Origin: an uncultured Colwellia sp.
GTDB lineage: Bacteria; Pseudomonadota; Gammaproteobacteria; Enterobacterales; Alteromonadaceae
Length of the DNA: 44,261 bases
Direction: 5' to 3'
Assembly: GCA_913049915.1 (NCBI GenBank)
Contig: CAJWZC010000023.1
Span: 1-44,261 of the forward strand
The translations under genes and the position numbers were made by a program. A model generated the notes under the pieces. It was not told where the DNA came from, ran no database searches, and saw nothing but the letters and a program-made list of their open reading frames with translations. Below are positions 29,941-38,512 of the stretch, piece after piece; the stretch's first letter is position 1, and each line of letters begins with the position of its first letter.

Positions 29941-29983
29941 CTGTATCTTAACAAAATTGATTAACAAAATAAGGGGATAATTA

Positions 29984-31522
29984 ATGACAAATTCTCAAAG
30001 TGACCCTATTCAGAAAATAAAAGTAACTCCATTAGATGATACACCTGATTGGACTTTTGAATTACTGGGACAATACCAGCACGAAATAGCTCGTGTTGCA
30101 GATTTTTATCGGTTAGATACCTATACCAATCAAATAGAAGTAATCACGGCAGAGCAAATGATGGATGCTTATGCAAGTGTAGGTATGCCCATAGGTTATA
30201 GTCATTGGACGTTTGGTAAAAAATTTATACAAACAGAACAAAACTATAAACGTGGTCAAATGGGCTTGGCTTATGAAATAGTGATTAATTCTAGCCCTTG
30301 CATATCATATCTAATGGAAGAAAACACACTAACCATGCAAGCCCTAGTAATGGCGCATGCCTGTTACGGTCATAATTCCTTCTTTAAGGGAAATTATTTA
30401 TTTAAGTCCTGGACCGACGCTAGCTCTATTATTGATTACTTATTATTTGCAAAAAACTATATTGCCCAATGTGAACAAAAATATGGCATTAGTGAAGTAG
30501 AAGCAACGTTAGATGCTTGTCATGCTTTAATGAGCCATGGGGTTGATCGTTATAAAAGACCACAAAAAATATCATTAGATGAAGAGCTTAAAAGACAGTC
30601 TGAACGAGCTGAGTATCTACAGTCACAAGTAAACGCGCTTTGGCGTACTGTTCCCAAAAAAGAGCAAAAGGATAATGAAAAAGAATATATTTTTCCAAAA
30701 GAACCACAAGAAAATATTTTATATTTCATTGAAAAAAATGCCCCGCTACTTCAGCCATGGCAAAGAGAGATTGTCAGAATTGTAAGGAAAATTTCACAGT
30801 ATTTCTACCCTCAAAAACAAACGCAGGTAATGAATGAAGGCTGGGCATGTTTTTGGCATTATACTATTTTAAACCACTTATACGATGAAGGTTTAGTAAC
30901 AGATAAATTTATGTTGGAGTTTTTACACAGTCATACCAACGTTGTTACCCAACCAGAATATAATAGTAGGTATTATTCAGGGATAAATCCTTATGCCTTA
31001 GGATTTAATATGTTCATTGATATTAGACGTATCTGCGAATACCCAACAGAAGAAGACAAAGAGTATTTTCCTGAAATAGCAGGCAGTAACTGGGTAGACA
31101 CCTTGCATTTTGCTATGGAGAACTTTAAAGATGAAAGTTTTATCAGCCAATATTTATCACCAAAATTAATACGTGATTTTAAGTTATTTCATATTCATGA
31201 TGATAGTGATAACAATTATGTTGAAATTGGTGCAATTCATAATGAACAAGGATATAAGAAAGTTCGTCACAACCTCGCCAATCAATATAACCTCAGTAAT
31301 GTAGAGGTAAATATTCAAATAGTTGATGCAAATATTGATGGTGATAGAGCGCTAACCCTCAGGTATACACCACACAACGACATAGAGCTAGCGAACTCAA
31401 AAGATGAAGTATTAAAACACCTACATTATTTATGGCACTTTGACGTTAAGATTATCCAGAAAAGTAAATCAGGTAAAGATCAAGTCATTGCCTGCTGTGC
31501 AAAAAAAAATAAGGATGATTAA
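29984..31522 (+). CDS. ycgB: SpoVR family protein YcgB
   Basis: A 512-residue soluble protein of the SpoVR family (E. coli YcgB is 510). Typical blocks are GMPIGYSHWTFGKKFIQTE, AHACYGHNSFFKGNYLF, PWQREIVRIVRKISQYFYPQKQTQVMNEGWACFWHY and NPYALGFNMFIDIRRICEYP. The His/Glu/Cys-rich pattern suggests a metal site, but the reaction is not known. It is the third gene of the yeaG-yeaH-ycgB set; in E. coli ycgB lies apart from yeaGH but is under RpoS too. A Shine-Dalgarno AAGGGG precedes the ATG. The message ends in a perfect 19-bp hairpin that starts inside the last codons. Confidence 0.94.
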   Translation: MTNSQSDPIQKIKVTPLDDTPDWTFELLGQYQHEIARVADFYRLDTYTNQIEVITAEQMMDAYASVGMPIGYSHWTFGKKFIQTEQNYKRGQMGLAYEIVINSSPCISYLMEENTLTMQALVMAHACYGHNSFFKGNYLFKSWTDASSIIDYLLFAKNYIAQCEQKYGISEVEATLDACHALMSHGVDRYKRPQKISLDEELKRQSERAEYLQSQVNALWRTVPKKEQKDNEKEYIFPKEPQENILYFIEKNAPLLQPWQREIVRIVRKISQYFYPQKQTQVMNEGWACFWHYTILNHLYDEGLVTDKFMLEFLHSHTNVVTQPEYNSRYYSGINPYALGFNMFIDIRRICEYPTEEDKEYFPEIAGSNWVDTLHFAMENFKDESFISQYLSPKLIRDFKLFHIHDDSDNNYVEIGAIHNEQGYKKVRHNLANQYNLSNVEVNIQIVDANIDGDRALTLRYTPHNDIELANSKDEVLKHLHYLWHFDVKIIQKSKSGKDQVIACCAKKNKDD

Positions 31523-31549
31523 TACCAATAGTATTAATCATCCTTATTT
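31507..31549 (+). terminator. Strong hairpin at the end of ycgB, overlapping the stop codon
   Basis: A perfect 19-bp stem (31507-31525 with 31531-31549) has loop CAATA. The left arm contains the last codons and the TAA (31520-31522), and the right arm ends in ATTT. It may end or protect the operon message. The rest of the gap to fadR (31550-31835) shows nothing I can name. Confidence 0.75.
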
Positions 31550-31835
31550 AAATTTATCGCGATATGTATACACTTTACCATTGAAAGTGGAGGATTTCAG
31601 TAGGAATTAAAGTTACTTTAGGCTAAAAAAATCATTTCAGCATAGTCATCCTATATCTCAATTTTTTTAACGCTATATAAAGTGAATTTAACCACATCAA
31701 AGAAGTGCTATGGCCTCGTCACTTAATTGTTACTGTTATTTATAAGGCAATAACCATTATTTCATCACTGCGCCTGAGTTGAAATGGTTCAAACACTATG
31801 AAACATACATCTTGAGTAGTAACGAATATAGAATA

Positions 31836-32549
31836 TTAGTCTTCAGATAACTCTTTTAATACTTCATCCTTTAATTCACTCCAAAGCGCGCCTGAATCAA
31901 TACCATATTTTCTAACAGCTAATATAGCACCATCAAACTCATTGGTTTGAGCCAACTCTATTAAGGCTTGGTAATATGCTCTCGATATTTCACGCCCCGT
32001 AGGGTGAGCAAAATATAAGTTACCAATTCGTGAATGCAAGCCACTCAAACCATTAAGTATTAATAGGTAGATTGAGTTTCCTGATGCAACAACTAAATCT
32101 TTATTTAATTGATAATCAAACTTAGAAAAAGCTTCACCTGTATCTTCAATATCCAAATAGCCTTGAAGCATTTCTATTGTTTTTTCTGGATTGTTTTTTA
32201 TTGCACCACGTATATATATAGCACTGATATTAGTGCGTGCTGATAACATGTTATCCACTAAATCAGGAATACCATCTTGGTCTAATTGCGCCAGTGTTTC
32301 TAAAATATTTAAACTAGATGTTTCCCAGAAGTTATTTACTTTAGTTGGCTTACCATGCTTAATAGTTAACCATCCATCTCTAGCTAATCGCTGTAATACT
32401 TCTCTAAGCGTAGTTCGAGTTACCCCTATAAGTTCAGAGAGTTCGCGTTCTGCGGGTAATATCGAGCCAGGAGGAAAACCACCATTCCAAATAGATTCAA
32501 CGATATATTGTTCCGCAAATCCTGCTGGGCTTTTAGCTTTTATGACCAT
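31836..32549 (-). CDS. fadR: Fatty acid metabolism regulator FadR
   Basis: A 237-residue GntR-family repressor/activator that senses acyl-CoA and controls fatty-acid breakdown and unsaturated fatty acid synthesis. The N-terminal winged helix (about 1-74) reads [72 protein letters not shown], almost the same as E. coli. The C-terminal acyl-CoA domain (about 80-237) is more diverged. Length matches (E. coli 239). It is divergent from nhaD across 824 bp. A FadR-like operator lies 50 bp upstream of its start, which would fit autoregulation. Confidence 0.95.
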   Translation of the reverse strand: MVIKAKSPAGFAEQYIVESIWNGGFPPGSILPAERELSELIGVTRTTLREVLQRLARDGWLTIKHGKPTKVNNFWETSSLNILETLAQLDQDGIPDLVDNMLSARTNISAIYIRGAIKNNPEKTIEMLQGYLDIEDTGEAFSKFDYQLNKDLVVASGNSIYLLILNGLSGLHSRIGNLYFAHPTGREISRAYYQALIELAQTNEFDGAILAVRKYGIDSGALWSELKDEVLKELSED

Positions 32550-32566
32550 TGACTATAGTTACCTGA

Positions 32567-32590
32567 GAATAAGAATAAGGATAAGAATAA
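32567..32590. repeat. Hexamer tandem repeat in the fadR leader
   Basis: Four copies of GAATAA (third copy GGATAA) lie 18-41 bp upstream of the fadR start codon. The tract sits between the start codon and the FadR-like operator, so copy number could alter promoter or leader spacing. Confidence 0.8.
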
Positions 32591-32598
32591 ATTGCTAA

Positions 32599-32611
32599 CA
32601 GATTGTACCAG
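32599..32611 (-). promoter_or_regulatory. Putative FadR operator upstream of fadR
   Basis: On the minus strand the site reads CTGGTACAATCTG. With two flanking bases each side it matches the E. coli fadB operator ATCTGGTACGACCAGAT at 12 of 17 positions, by eye. Position (about 50 bp from the fadR start) suits autoregulation. It is inference and not tested. Confidence 0.45.
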
Positions 32612-33373
32612 AAGTAGACTTATGTACAAGCGCGATAATGATACAAAAAACCTGACTAGTAGTACTTATAATCTAGATCTAATGATAATGAGAAAGTCTA
32701 CAATTTTTTCATTATACACTTGTTATTTTAATCAAAGTTGATTAGCTATTAGCTTACATAATGGAAGAGAGTTCATTCTGTTGGAATAGCATTTATCGAC
32801 TATAAATTATAAGGGACAAATATTTCTCTCTGCACAGTTTATTAAGCATAATATTTTATAGTGACGAGAGAGCGATCACACATAGGTTAGATTAACAATA
32901 GAACAAATATTTATATTTCAAGGTTATTTAGTAGTTTGAATGATTCTAGCATTAGTAAGGCTTATCTCATCTAGCGGGTATCAAAATATTATTATCGTTA
33001 TGTCACTATAAAATAATTTTTACCACTATTTCAAATAACAATACTTTCAGCATGATAATAATTTATCTCCTATCTTAATTGGCATAACAAAATTTAATAA
33101 TAGTATATTAAAAGATTGATTATTAAGTAGCATATACATAAATTATAAATATTATAGGCATCTAAAAGTGTGTCTAACTATAAATTTCAGATGAAATCAT
33201 CTATGTAACTATACTTAACAGCTTACTGTTAGCTTGTTATAAATGAAACTGATAGCCTTCATCAATAAAATTCAACAGCATCATGTGTCAATACGTTAAA
33301 ATTTTGTTAGAATCCAAGCCGAATAATAATCGCTAAATTAGCATATAACTTTACATTCCATTTAGAGAACAAC
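32612..33373. other. Long AT-rich region between fadR and nhaD
   Basis: No gene is supported. An orphan TAGCGGGTAT (32972-32981) matches the right end of the TATACCCG repeat, but no left arm is seen. A 39-codon ORF at 32622-32741 has no ribosome binding site and is not called. The nhaD promoter should lie in the last 100 bp. Confidence 0.5.
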
Positions 33374-34774
33374 ATGAAACCACTTGTATACGTTTTACTA
33401 GCGTTGATAGTAGTGCTTTTTCCAAGCATGACTTTTGCTTCAGAGGCTGCACATCAAAGTATTGATTTAACCAATCACTGGATTGGTTATACCGCTATTG
33501 CTATATTCGTTTTAGCTTATACCTTAGTTATTTTAGAAGAACAATTACATTTAAGAAAATCAAAACCAGTACTACTTGCTGCAGGTCTTATTTGGATTTT
33601 AATCGCTGCTTATTATAGCGCTAATGGTATGCCCCATGCTGCAGAAATAGCTATTCGCCATAATTTTCTTGAATATGCCGAGTTATTCTTCTTCTTATTA
33701 GTTGCCATGACTTATATCAATGCACTTTTAGAACGCGATGTTTTTACTTCACTTCGTGATTTGTTAGTGCAAAAAGGTTTTAGCTATAGAGCGCTATTTT
33801 GGATAACAGGTATTCTAGCTTTCTTTATCTCTCCAATAGCTGATAATCTGACAACCGCGTTAATCATGTGTGCCGTAGTATTAGCTGTTGGCAAAGATGA
33901 GCCTAAATTCATTGCTATGAGCTGTATCAATATTGTTGTTGGTGCAAACGCTGGTGGTGCATTTAGCCCATTTGGTGATATCACTACGCTAATGGTTTGG
34001 CAAAAAGGTATAGTGCAATTTACAGAATTCTTCAGCTTATTCTTACCTGCTGTTGTAAACTTTATTATCCCTGCGTTTATTATGCAGTTTTTTTTACCTG
34101 CGGGTAAACCAAATTCAACTTCAAATGAAATAACACAGATCAAAAAAGGTGGTTTAATCATCGTTGGTTTGTTTATCCTTACTATTATTACTGCTGTATG
34201 TTTCCATAACTTCCTACATTTACCTCCTGTATTTGGCATGATGTTAGGTTTAGCTTATTTAAAATTCTTTGGTTACTACATCCGTCGTTCTGGCCATGGT
34301 GAAATTGATCATTCAGATTCACCAACCAGCCATAAAACTCAAGACGATTTTGATGTTTTTAATAAAATAGCTAAAGCAGAGTGGGACACTTTATTCTTCT
34401 TCTATGGTGTTATCCTTGCTGTTGGTGGTCTAGGCTTCATTGGTTACCTGGGTATGGCATCAGAATTTATGTATGGTGAGCTAGGGGCAACAAATGCTAA
34501 TATTTTAGTTGGTGTTTTATCTGCAATAGTTGATAACATCCCGGTCATGTTTGCGGTATTAACGATGAACCCTGATATGAATCATACACAATGGCTATTA
34601 GTAACATTAACAGCTGGTGTTGGCGGTAGCTTATTATCGGTAGGCTCTGCTGCAGGTGTTGCCTTGATGGGTCAAGCAAGAGGTTATTATACTTTCTTCA
34701 GTCATCTAAAATGGACTCCAGTAATTTCGCTAGGTTACGCAGCAAGTATTTATGTACACTTACTGATAAATTAA
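33374..34774 (+). CDS. nhaD: NhaD-type Na+/H+ antiporter
   Basis: A 466-residue inner-membrane Na+(Li+)/H+ antiporter that removes Na+ under alkaline or salty conditions. It begins with a cleavable signal-like segment (VYVLLALIVVLFPSMTFA-SE), which NhaD proteins have, then about 12 hydrophobic segments. Hallmarks are FISPIADNLTTALIMCAVVLAV, VGANAGGAFSPFGDITTLMVWQKG, and near the end LSAIVDNIPVMFAVLTMNPDM and GVGGSLLSVGSAAGVALMGQA. These mark the ion transporter superfamily and fit NhaD best. It lies between fadR and dsbB, where enterobacteria have nhaB, but the sequence is not NhaB. Start ATG at 33374. Confidence 0.92.
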   Translation: MKPLVYVLLALIVVLFPSMTFASEAAHQSIDLTNHWIGYTAIAIFVLAYTLVILEEQLHLRKSKPVLLAAGLIWILIAAYYSANGMPHAAEIAIRHNFLEYAELFFFLLVAMTYINALLERDVFTSLRDLLVQKGFSYRALFWITGILAFFISPIADNLTTALIMCAVVLAVGKDEPKFIAMSCINIVVGANAGGAFSPFGDITTLMVWQKGIVQFTEFFSLFLPAVVNFIIPAFIMQFFLPAGKPNSTSNEITQIKKGGLIIVGLFILTIITAVCFHNFLHLPPVFGMMLGLAYLKFFGYYIRRSGHGEIDHSDSPTSHKTQDDFDVFNKIAKAEWDTLFFFYGVILAVGGLGFIGYLGMASEFMYGELGATNANILVGVLSAIVDNIPVMFAVLTMNPDMNHTQWLLVTLTAGVGGSLLSVGSAAGVALMGQARGYYTFFSHLKWTPVISLGYAASIYVHLLIN

Positions 34775-34787
34775 TAGTCCGTAGCAG

Positions 34788-34845
34788 AGGCTTACATATA
34801 TTATGTAAGCCTAAAGTGAAGAAATACTTAATCTGTAATTTCTTC
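34788..34845. other. Two perfect hairpins in the nhaD 3' region
   Basis: AGGCTTACATA/TATGTAAGCCT (34788-34798 with 34802-34812) is an 11-bp stem with a 3-nt loop. GAAGAAAT/ATTTCTTC (34818-34825 with 34838-34845) follows. Neither has a T-run, so they may be RNA-stability or regulatory hairpins rather than terminators. Confidence 0.6.
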
Positions 34846-34856
34846 ATGTTATTGTT

Positions 34857-34888
34857 AAAAAGCTTCTAGTTTATTAGAGGCTTTTTTA
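34857..34888 (+). terminator. Terminator of nhaD
   Basis: AAAAAGCTTCTA and TAGAGGCTTTTTT form a 12-bp stem with one G-U pair, followed by a T-run. It lies just before dsbB, so dsbB probably has its own promoter or depends on readthrough. Confidence 0.82.
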
Positions 34889-34911
34889 TTGAAATTTTTT
34901 GAGGATTTTTT

Positions 34912-35430
34912 GTGAACTACTTAAGCAATATAACTACCAGCCAAAGACCATGGTTACTTCTAGCAACTTCCGCACTTGGTCTTGAGCTATCAGCTTTATT
35001 CTTCCAATATGTGCTAGATCTAGCACCTTGTATCATGTGCGTGTATCAACGACTTGCTATTTTAGCTATTTTTTTCGCTGGTGTTATCGGTACTGTGGGA
35101 TGTAATAAGACTATTGCTCGAAGTCTGGCTTATACTTTGTGGGGTACGGGCGCAATTTGGGGGCTTATTATTGCGTTAGAGCATGTAGAGATGCAGGCTA
35201 GTAGCGGTTCACTGTTCTTTAGTTGTGAATTTATACCAAATTTTCCAACATGGGCACCTTTACATGAATGGATTCCCTTTTTGTTTGAAGCTAGTGGAGA
35301 TTGTGGTGAGATAAGCTGGCAGTTTTTAGATTACAGCATGCCACAGTGGATGATTACCATTTATGCACTCTATACGGCAGTATTCGTGCTTATGCTATTG
35401 AATCGACTAGTCTGTGCTAAAAAGCTATAA
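34912..35430 (+). CDS. dsbB: Disulfide bond formation protein DsbB
   Basis: A 172-residue inner-membrane protein that re-oxidises DsbA and passes electrons to quinone. It has four hydrophobic helices. The first periplasmic cysteine pair is C40-C43 (CIMC) followed by Q46-R47, the quinone-contact position (R48 in E. coli). The second pair is C105 and C131 (SCEFIPNFP and GDCGE). The start is GTG at 34912 with TGAGGA about 7 nt upstream; no ATG fits better. Position after the nha gene and close to fadR is conserved, although the antiporter differs. A hairpin at 35450-35484 may end the transcript. Confidence 0.93.
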   Translation: MNYLSNITTSQRPWLLLATSALGLELSALFFQYVLDLAPCIMCVYQRLAILAIFFAGVIGTVGCNKTIARSLAYTLWGTGAIWGLIIALEHVEMQASSGSLFFSCEFIPNFPTWAPLHEWIPFLFEASGDCGEISWQFLDYSMPQWMITIYALYTAVFVLMLLNRLVCAKKL

Positions 35431-35449
35431 CACCAAGTAGTCATAAATT

Positions 35450-35484
35450 AAGAAGATAATAGGCTGTTATACCATTATCTTCTT
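35450..35484 (+). terminator. Probable terminator hairpin after dsbB
   Basis: AAGAAGATAAT (35450-35460) and ATTATCTTCTT (35474-35484) form an 11-bp perfect stem, followed by a pyrimidine-rich tail (CTCTTA) rather than a full T-run. Confidence 0.55.
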
Positions 35485-35554
35485 CTCTTACTAAATATAT
35501 TCCCATGCCACTAGCTATTTCTCAGCGAACGCTAAAATAGAAAAAATAGTACTA

Positions 35555-36305
35555 CTATCTACCTTTATCCACTGACCATATTTCATAAATAGTAGCGGTA
35601 GTTGCCAACAAATGAAGTAAACTCGACGTAAATAAGGCGTGAGGGGTAGCGGTAAAGACAACGCCTACTAATAAAAGCAATAATCAACCACTCTCGACTA
35701 CTTTGTCAGGCGGTACCTCAACGAAAAGATACAGCATTAAACAGGCTACTAAGGTTTGATACAACCTAGTATGAGACCTGGAATAATAAGAAAAATATTT
35801 TTTAAATAATATTTCTTTAGGCAAAAAATACCGCTAAAAATATTCTGGTTACAATACCCAATATGACTTAGTTGGCAAAACTAATTTCGGGTATTAACAG
35901 TACAATACCGATAACAATTATCAAAGCTGTGATCATGTCTTTTACTTTTGGCACTGTTTTATTAAATAAAGGCTCAATAAAAACGACGATAACTGGATAA
36001 GTAAAAAAACCGATCATGCCGACAGTAATTATCGCTAAAGGCATGCCTATAAAATAAGTTAGTCAATGTAGGCCGACCACACATATTAGCACGATGGCAA
36101 TAGCCTAATCTTTAAAGCTTATTAAAGTTAGCTGTTTTTTTACAACGTTGATAACGTAAATAATGTTATGTCAGTTATACACGTTCGATAAATAGTTATA
36201 TCAAGGGCAGATGAACCAATTAGTTTAGAATATAGCTCAGTACTGCTAAAGAAGAAAACTACAATAAGTAAATAGAGCAAGCTTTGCTTTTCAGCTTTGA
36301 TTATT
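35555..36305 (-). pseudogene. Decayed EamA/DMT-family transporter pseudogene
   Basis: Reading the minus strand with frame changes gives the remains of a drug/metabolite (EamA-type) transporter of about 300 residues. The N-terminal helix is LLYLLIVVFFFSSTELYSKL, then SSALDITIYR. After a frameshift come ISFKD*AIAIVLICVVGLH*LTYFIGM, ITVGMIGFFTYPVIVVFIEP, LFNKTVPKVKDM and VIGIVLLIPEISFAN (asterisks are in-frame stops). After more stops and another frameshift come YQTLVACLML, a further stop, and GVVFTATPHALFTSSL. The part normally holding the last helices is missing. At least five stops, two frameshifts and a deletion make it non-functional. A bordering inverted repeat (AATACCC/GGGTATT, 35853-35895) lies inside it. 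The family name is from pattern and is fairly sure. Confidence 0.75.
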
Positions 36306-36370
36306 GAGGATGTTTAAAAGATACTTTTCATTAGTAACGATACGCTATTTATATTTTAATTGAAATTTAC

Positions 36371-36892
36371 CTAATCAATATCATTCAGTGGCCAGATGAC
36401 AATGTGATTTTCAAAATTCTCAATACTAACCGCATTATCTTTGACTATTTTTCCTCTTACCGACATGCCAGCTTTATGCATAGCTGACTTATTGCCATTA
36501 TGAAGTAAAGGATGCCATGACGGCATACCTCGGCCTTCTTGTAGGCGACGATAGGTGCAACTTGGTGGCATAAAAAATACTGCGTCAATATTTTCTTGTG
36601 TTAAACGAACACAATCAGGTACTAATGTGGTGCGTTGCTCATATTTAGAACATTGACAAGATTTTTCATTAAGTAAGTGACAAGCAATATTAGAATAAAA
36701 AATATGCTCACCTTCATTGATATGATCGGTCGGTAAAAGCTCAGAAGCTTCATCGGTATCTTCATCATCAATAAACTTGTTAAGGCAGCATTTAGCACAA
36801 CCATCGCACAATGACTCCCATTCAGGTCGAGTCATATCGGCTAGCGTTTTAGTTTGCCAAAAAGGCTGTTTTTCTGTATTTTTATCGATCAT
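36371..36892 (-). CDS. ycgN: YcgN-type cysteine-cluster protein (UPF0260)
   Basis: A 173-residue cytoplasmic protein with an N-terminal cluster C29, C32, C35, C36 (CDGCAKCC) and more cysteines (ACHLLNEKSCQCSKY, PDCVRL, PSCTYR), which suggests a Zn or Fe-S site. FWQTKTLADMTRPEWESLCDGC and GMPSWHPLLHNGNKSAMH are the YcgN signature. It carries an insertion near residues 48-60 (ASELLPTDHINEG) absent in E. coli YcgN. Function is not known. It is downstream of the mltB-like gene with a 96-bp gap; the order rnd-ycgL-mltB-ycgN is conserved in related genera. Confidence 0.92.
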   Translation of the reverse strand: MIDKNTEKQPFWQTKTLADMTRPEWESLCDGCAKCCLNKFIDDEDTDEASELLPTDHINEGEHIFYSNIACHLLNEKSCQCSKYEQRTTLVPDCVRLTQENIDAVFFMPPSCTYRRLQEGRGMPSWHPLLHNGNKSAMHKAGMSVRGKIVKDNAVSIENFENHIVIWPLNDID

Positions 36893-36988
36893 TTACTACT
36901 ACTTACTTTACGAATTAATTGTCGACGAACTTACTAAGGGTTTATTGCTTCACTTATTAATAGCTTTACTCATAAATATATTTATAAA

Positions 36989-38032
36989 TCACTGGATAGG
37001 TGGAAATTTAATACGATCAGATAAATGGCCAACTGAGCTAACAAAATAATAAGATAAATTCCAATGCATTAAACTCTTATAGTTATCATAAGCAAGATAG
37101 ACACGGCCATTTTTATCATCGGGAAAAACTAGCGCGGCTCTAATATCCACATTGGGTAAATTAGTACCATCAGTTCGCCTTACACCTAGTGCTTGCCATT
37201 GAGAGAGGGTTCTTTCTGTTTTAGACCACGCTTTTAACCAATTTTTTCGACTACCAGTATTTTTTGGAATAGCTAAACTATAGTCAAAGTCTTTTGGCAA
37301 CTTAACTTGCCGACCCCAAGTAATTTCATCACTCCAACCTTCTTTTTGTAAGTAATTGGCCATGGATGAAAAAATATCGGCTTGGTTTTGCCAAATATCC
37401 TTTTTACCATCACCATCGCCATCAACTGCATAACCTAAAAAAGATGTTGGCATAAATTGATTTTGGCCCATAGCCCCTGCCCATGATCCCTTCATATTTT
37501 TACTACTAATATGACCTTCATCTAATATAGTTAGTGCTGCCATTAATTGTTTTTTAAAGAATGTTTCACGACGCCCTTCATAGGCCAATGTTGATAAAGC
37601 GGAGATTACATTATAGCCACCGGTAAACTTACCAAAATTAGTTTCAAGCCCCCACAAAGCGACAATAAAACGTGGTTGAACTTGATATTTTTCACCTACC
37701 TGATTTAACAGTACTTGGTGTTCTTTATACAAGGCTCTAGCTTTATCTACTTTCCATTTAGGGACACGCTTAGGTAGATAAGTATCTAGCGTTTCAATAT
37801 TTTCAGGCTGACTTCTATCAGCTTTAACGGCACGTTTGTGAAAGGTTACTTGAGAAAAACTATCATTAACCAAATCTTCGCTAAAACCTTTCTCTATTGC
37901 TTCAGCTTTTAGTGTCACTACATATTTAGCAAAACCTCCTTCAGTAAGCTCTACTTCTGCAGCGATTGATTGATTGATCACACCTACCGTAATAAGAGCT
38001 GATAAAGCGACAACTTTAATTAGAAAATTCAT
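36989..38032 (-). CDS. Lytic murein transglycosylase, MltB family
   Basis: A 347-residue periplasmic enzyme that cleaves peptidoglycan and leaves 1,6-anhydro ends. A Sec signal peptide covers residues 1-25 (SIAA-E), and there is no lipobox, so it is soluble rather than the lipoprotein MltB. The catalytic Glu is E130 in ALWGLETNFGKFTGGYNV. SWAGAMGQNQFMPTSF and DGDGDGKKDIW are typical of the SltB/MltB (transglycosylase 3) family. The C-terminal peptidoglycan-binding domain of some relatives is absent. Its ATG overlaps the ycgL stop by one base (TAATG), so the two are coupled. Confidence 0.92.
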   Translation of the reverse strand: MNFLIKVVALSALITVGVINQSIAAEVELTEGGFAKYVVTLKAEAIEKGFSEDLVNDSFSQVTFHKRAVKADRSQPENIETLDTYLPKRVPKWKVDKARALYKEHQVLLNQVGEKYQVQPRFIVALWGLETNFGKFTGGYNVISALSTLAYEGRRETFFKKQLMAALTILDEGHISSKNMKGSWAGAMGQNQFMPTSFLGYAVDGDGDGKKDIWQNQADIFSSMANYLQKEGWSDEITWGRQVKLPKDFDYSLAIPKNTGSRKNWLKAWSKTERTLSQWQALGVRRTDGTNLPNVDIRAALVFPDDKNGRVYLAYDNYKSLMHWNLSYYFVSSVGHLSDRIKFPPIQ

Positions 38033-38325
38033 TAAAAATCTCCTTGCCCTTTTTCAGCGATCATAGCTTTTTTATGTTCTTTTAATAAATCTTCAGGTGG
38101 TGGTGGTAACTGTAAATAAAAACCTTGTTCAACTAGACTTACCTTTACTTTTTCTAAGTCAGCTATTGCTAACTTATCTTTAGTGGCTAAATTAATTAAA
38201 GTAACTAAATTTGGCGTACCAAACATCCTCATTAATTCAACAGGAACACTGGAGAATTCATCACGTTTATTAACAAAAAGATAAGTTTGAGCTTTTTTTG
38301 AGCTTTTATAAATGGCACACAGCAT
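38032..38325 (-). CDS. ycgL: YcgL domain protein
   Basis: A 97-residue small soluble protein of the YcgL family, with start MLCAIYKSSKKAQTYLFV and end GFYLQLPPPPEDLL, both conserved. The structure is known for E. coli YcgL, but its function is not. It overlaps the mltB-like gene by one base and lies 187 bp downstream of rnd. The gap holds a hairpin at 38361-38395. Confidence 0.92.
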   Translation of the reverse strand: MLCAIYKSSKKAQTYLFVNKRDEFSSVPVELMRMFGTPNLVTLINLATKDKLAIADLEKVKVSLVEQGFYLQLPPPPEDLLKEHKKAMIAEKGQGDF

Positions 38326-38360
38326 AATGGAGACCTATAGGAAAGTGAGATAATAGTATG

Positions 38361-38395
38361 AGACCAATCGGACTAATTAATTAATCCGCTTGGTC
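38361..38395. other. Hairpin between rnd and ycgL
   Basis: AGACCAATCGGA and TCCGCTTGGTCT pair over 11 of 12 positions around an AT-rich loop. There is no T-run on either strand, so it is a poor terminator; it may be a processing or stability element. Confidence 0.55.
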
Positions 38396-38512
38396 TAATC
38401 ATTCAATATATCATGAGCCAAGAGTGAACCCCATAGTAACTCAATGAAAATGTGTTAACGAAAGTGTAAATTAAGCAGGTAATTGACATAGAAAACGAAG
38501 GTATTTCAACCG

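Noticed and set aside
32191-32598. 135-codon plus-strand ORF over fadR
   Set aside because: Antisense shadow of the highly conserved FadR DNA-binding domain.
32622-32741. 39-codon ORF in the fadR-nhaD gap
   Set aside because: No ribosome binding site and no recognisable sequence in very AT-rich DNA where such frames arise by chance.
35853-35895. AATACCC...GGGTATT hairpin as another copy of the TATACCCG repeat
   Set aside because: The ends differ from the shared TATACCCGT/TAGCGGGTATA and it lies inside the DMT pseudogene coding remains, so it is probably chance.
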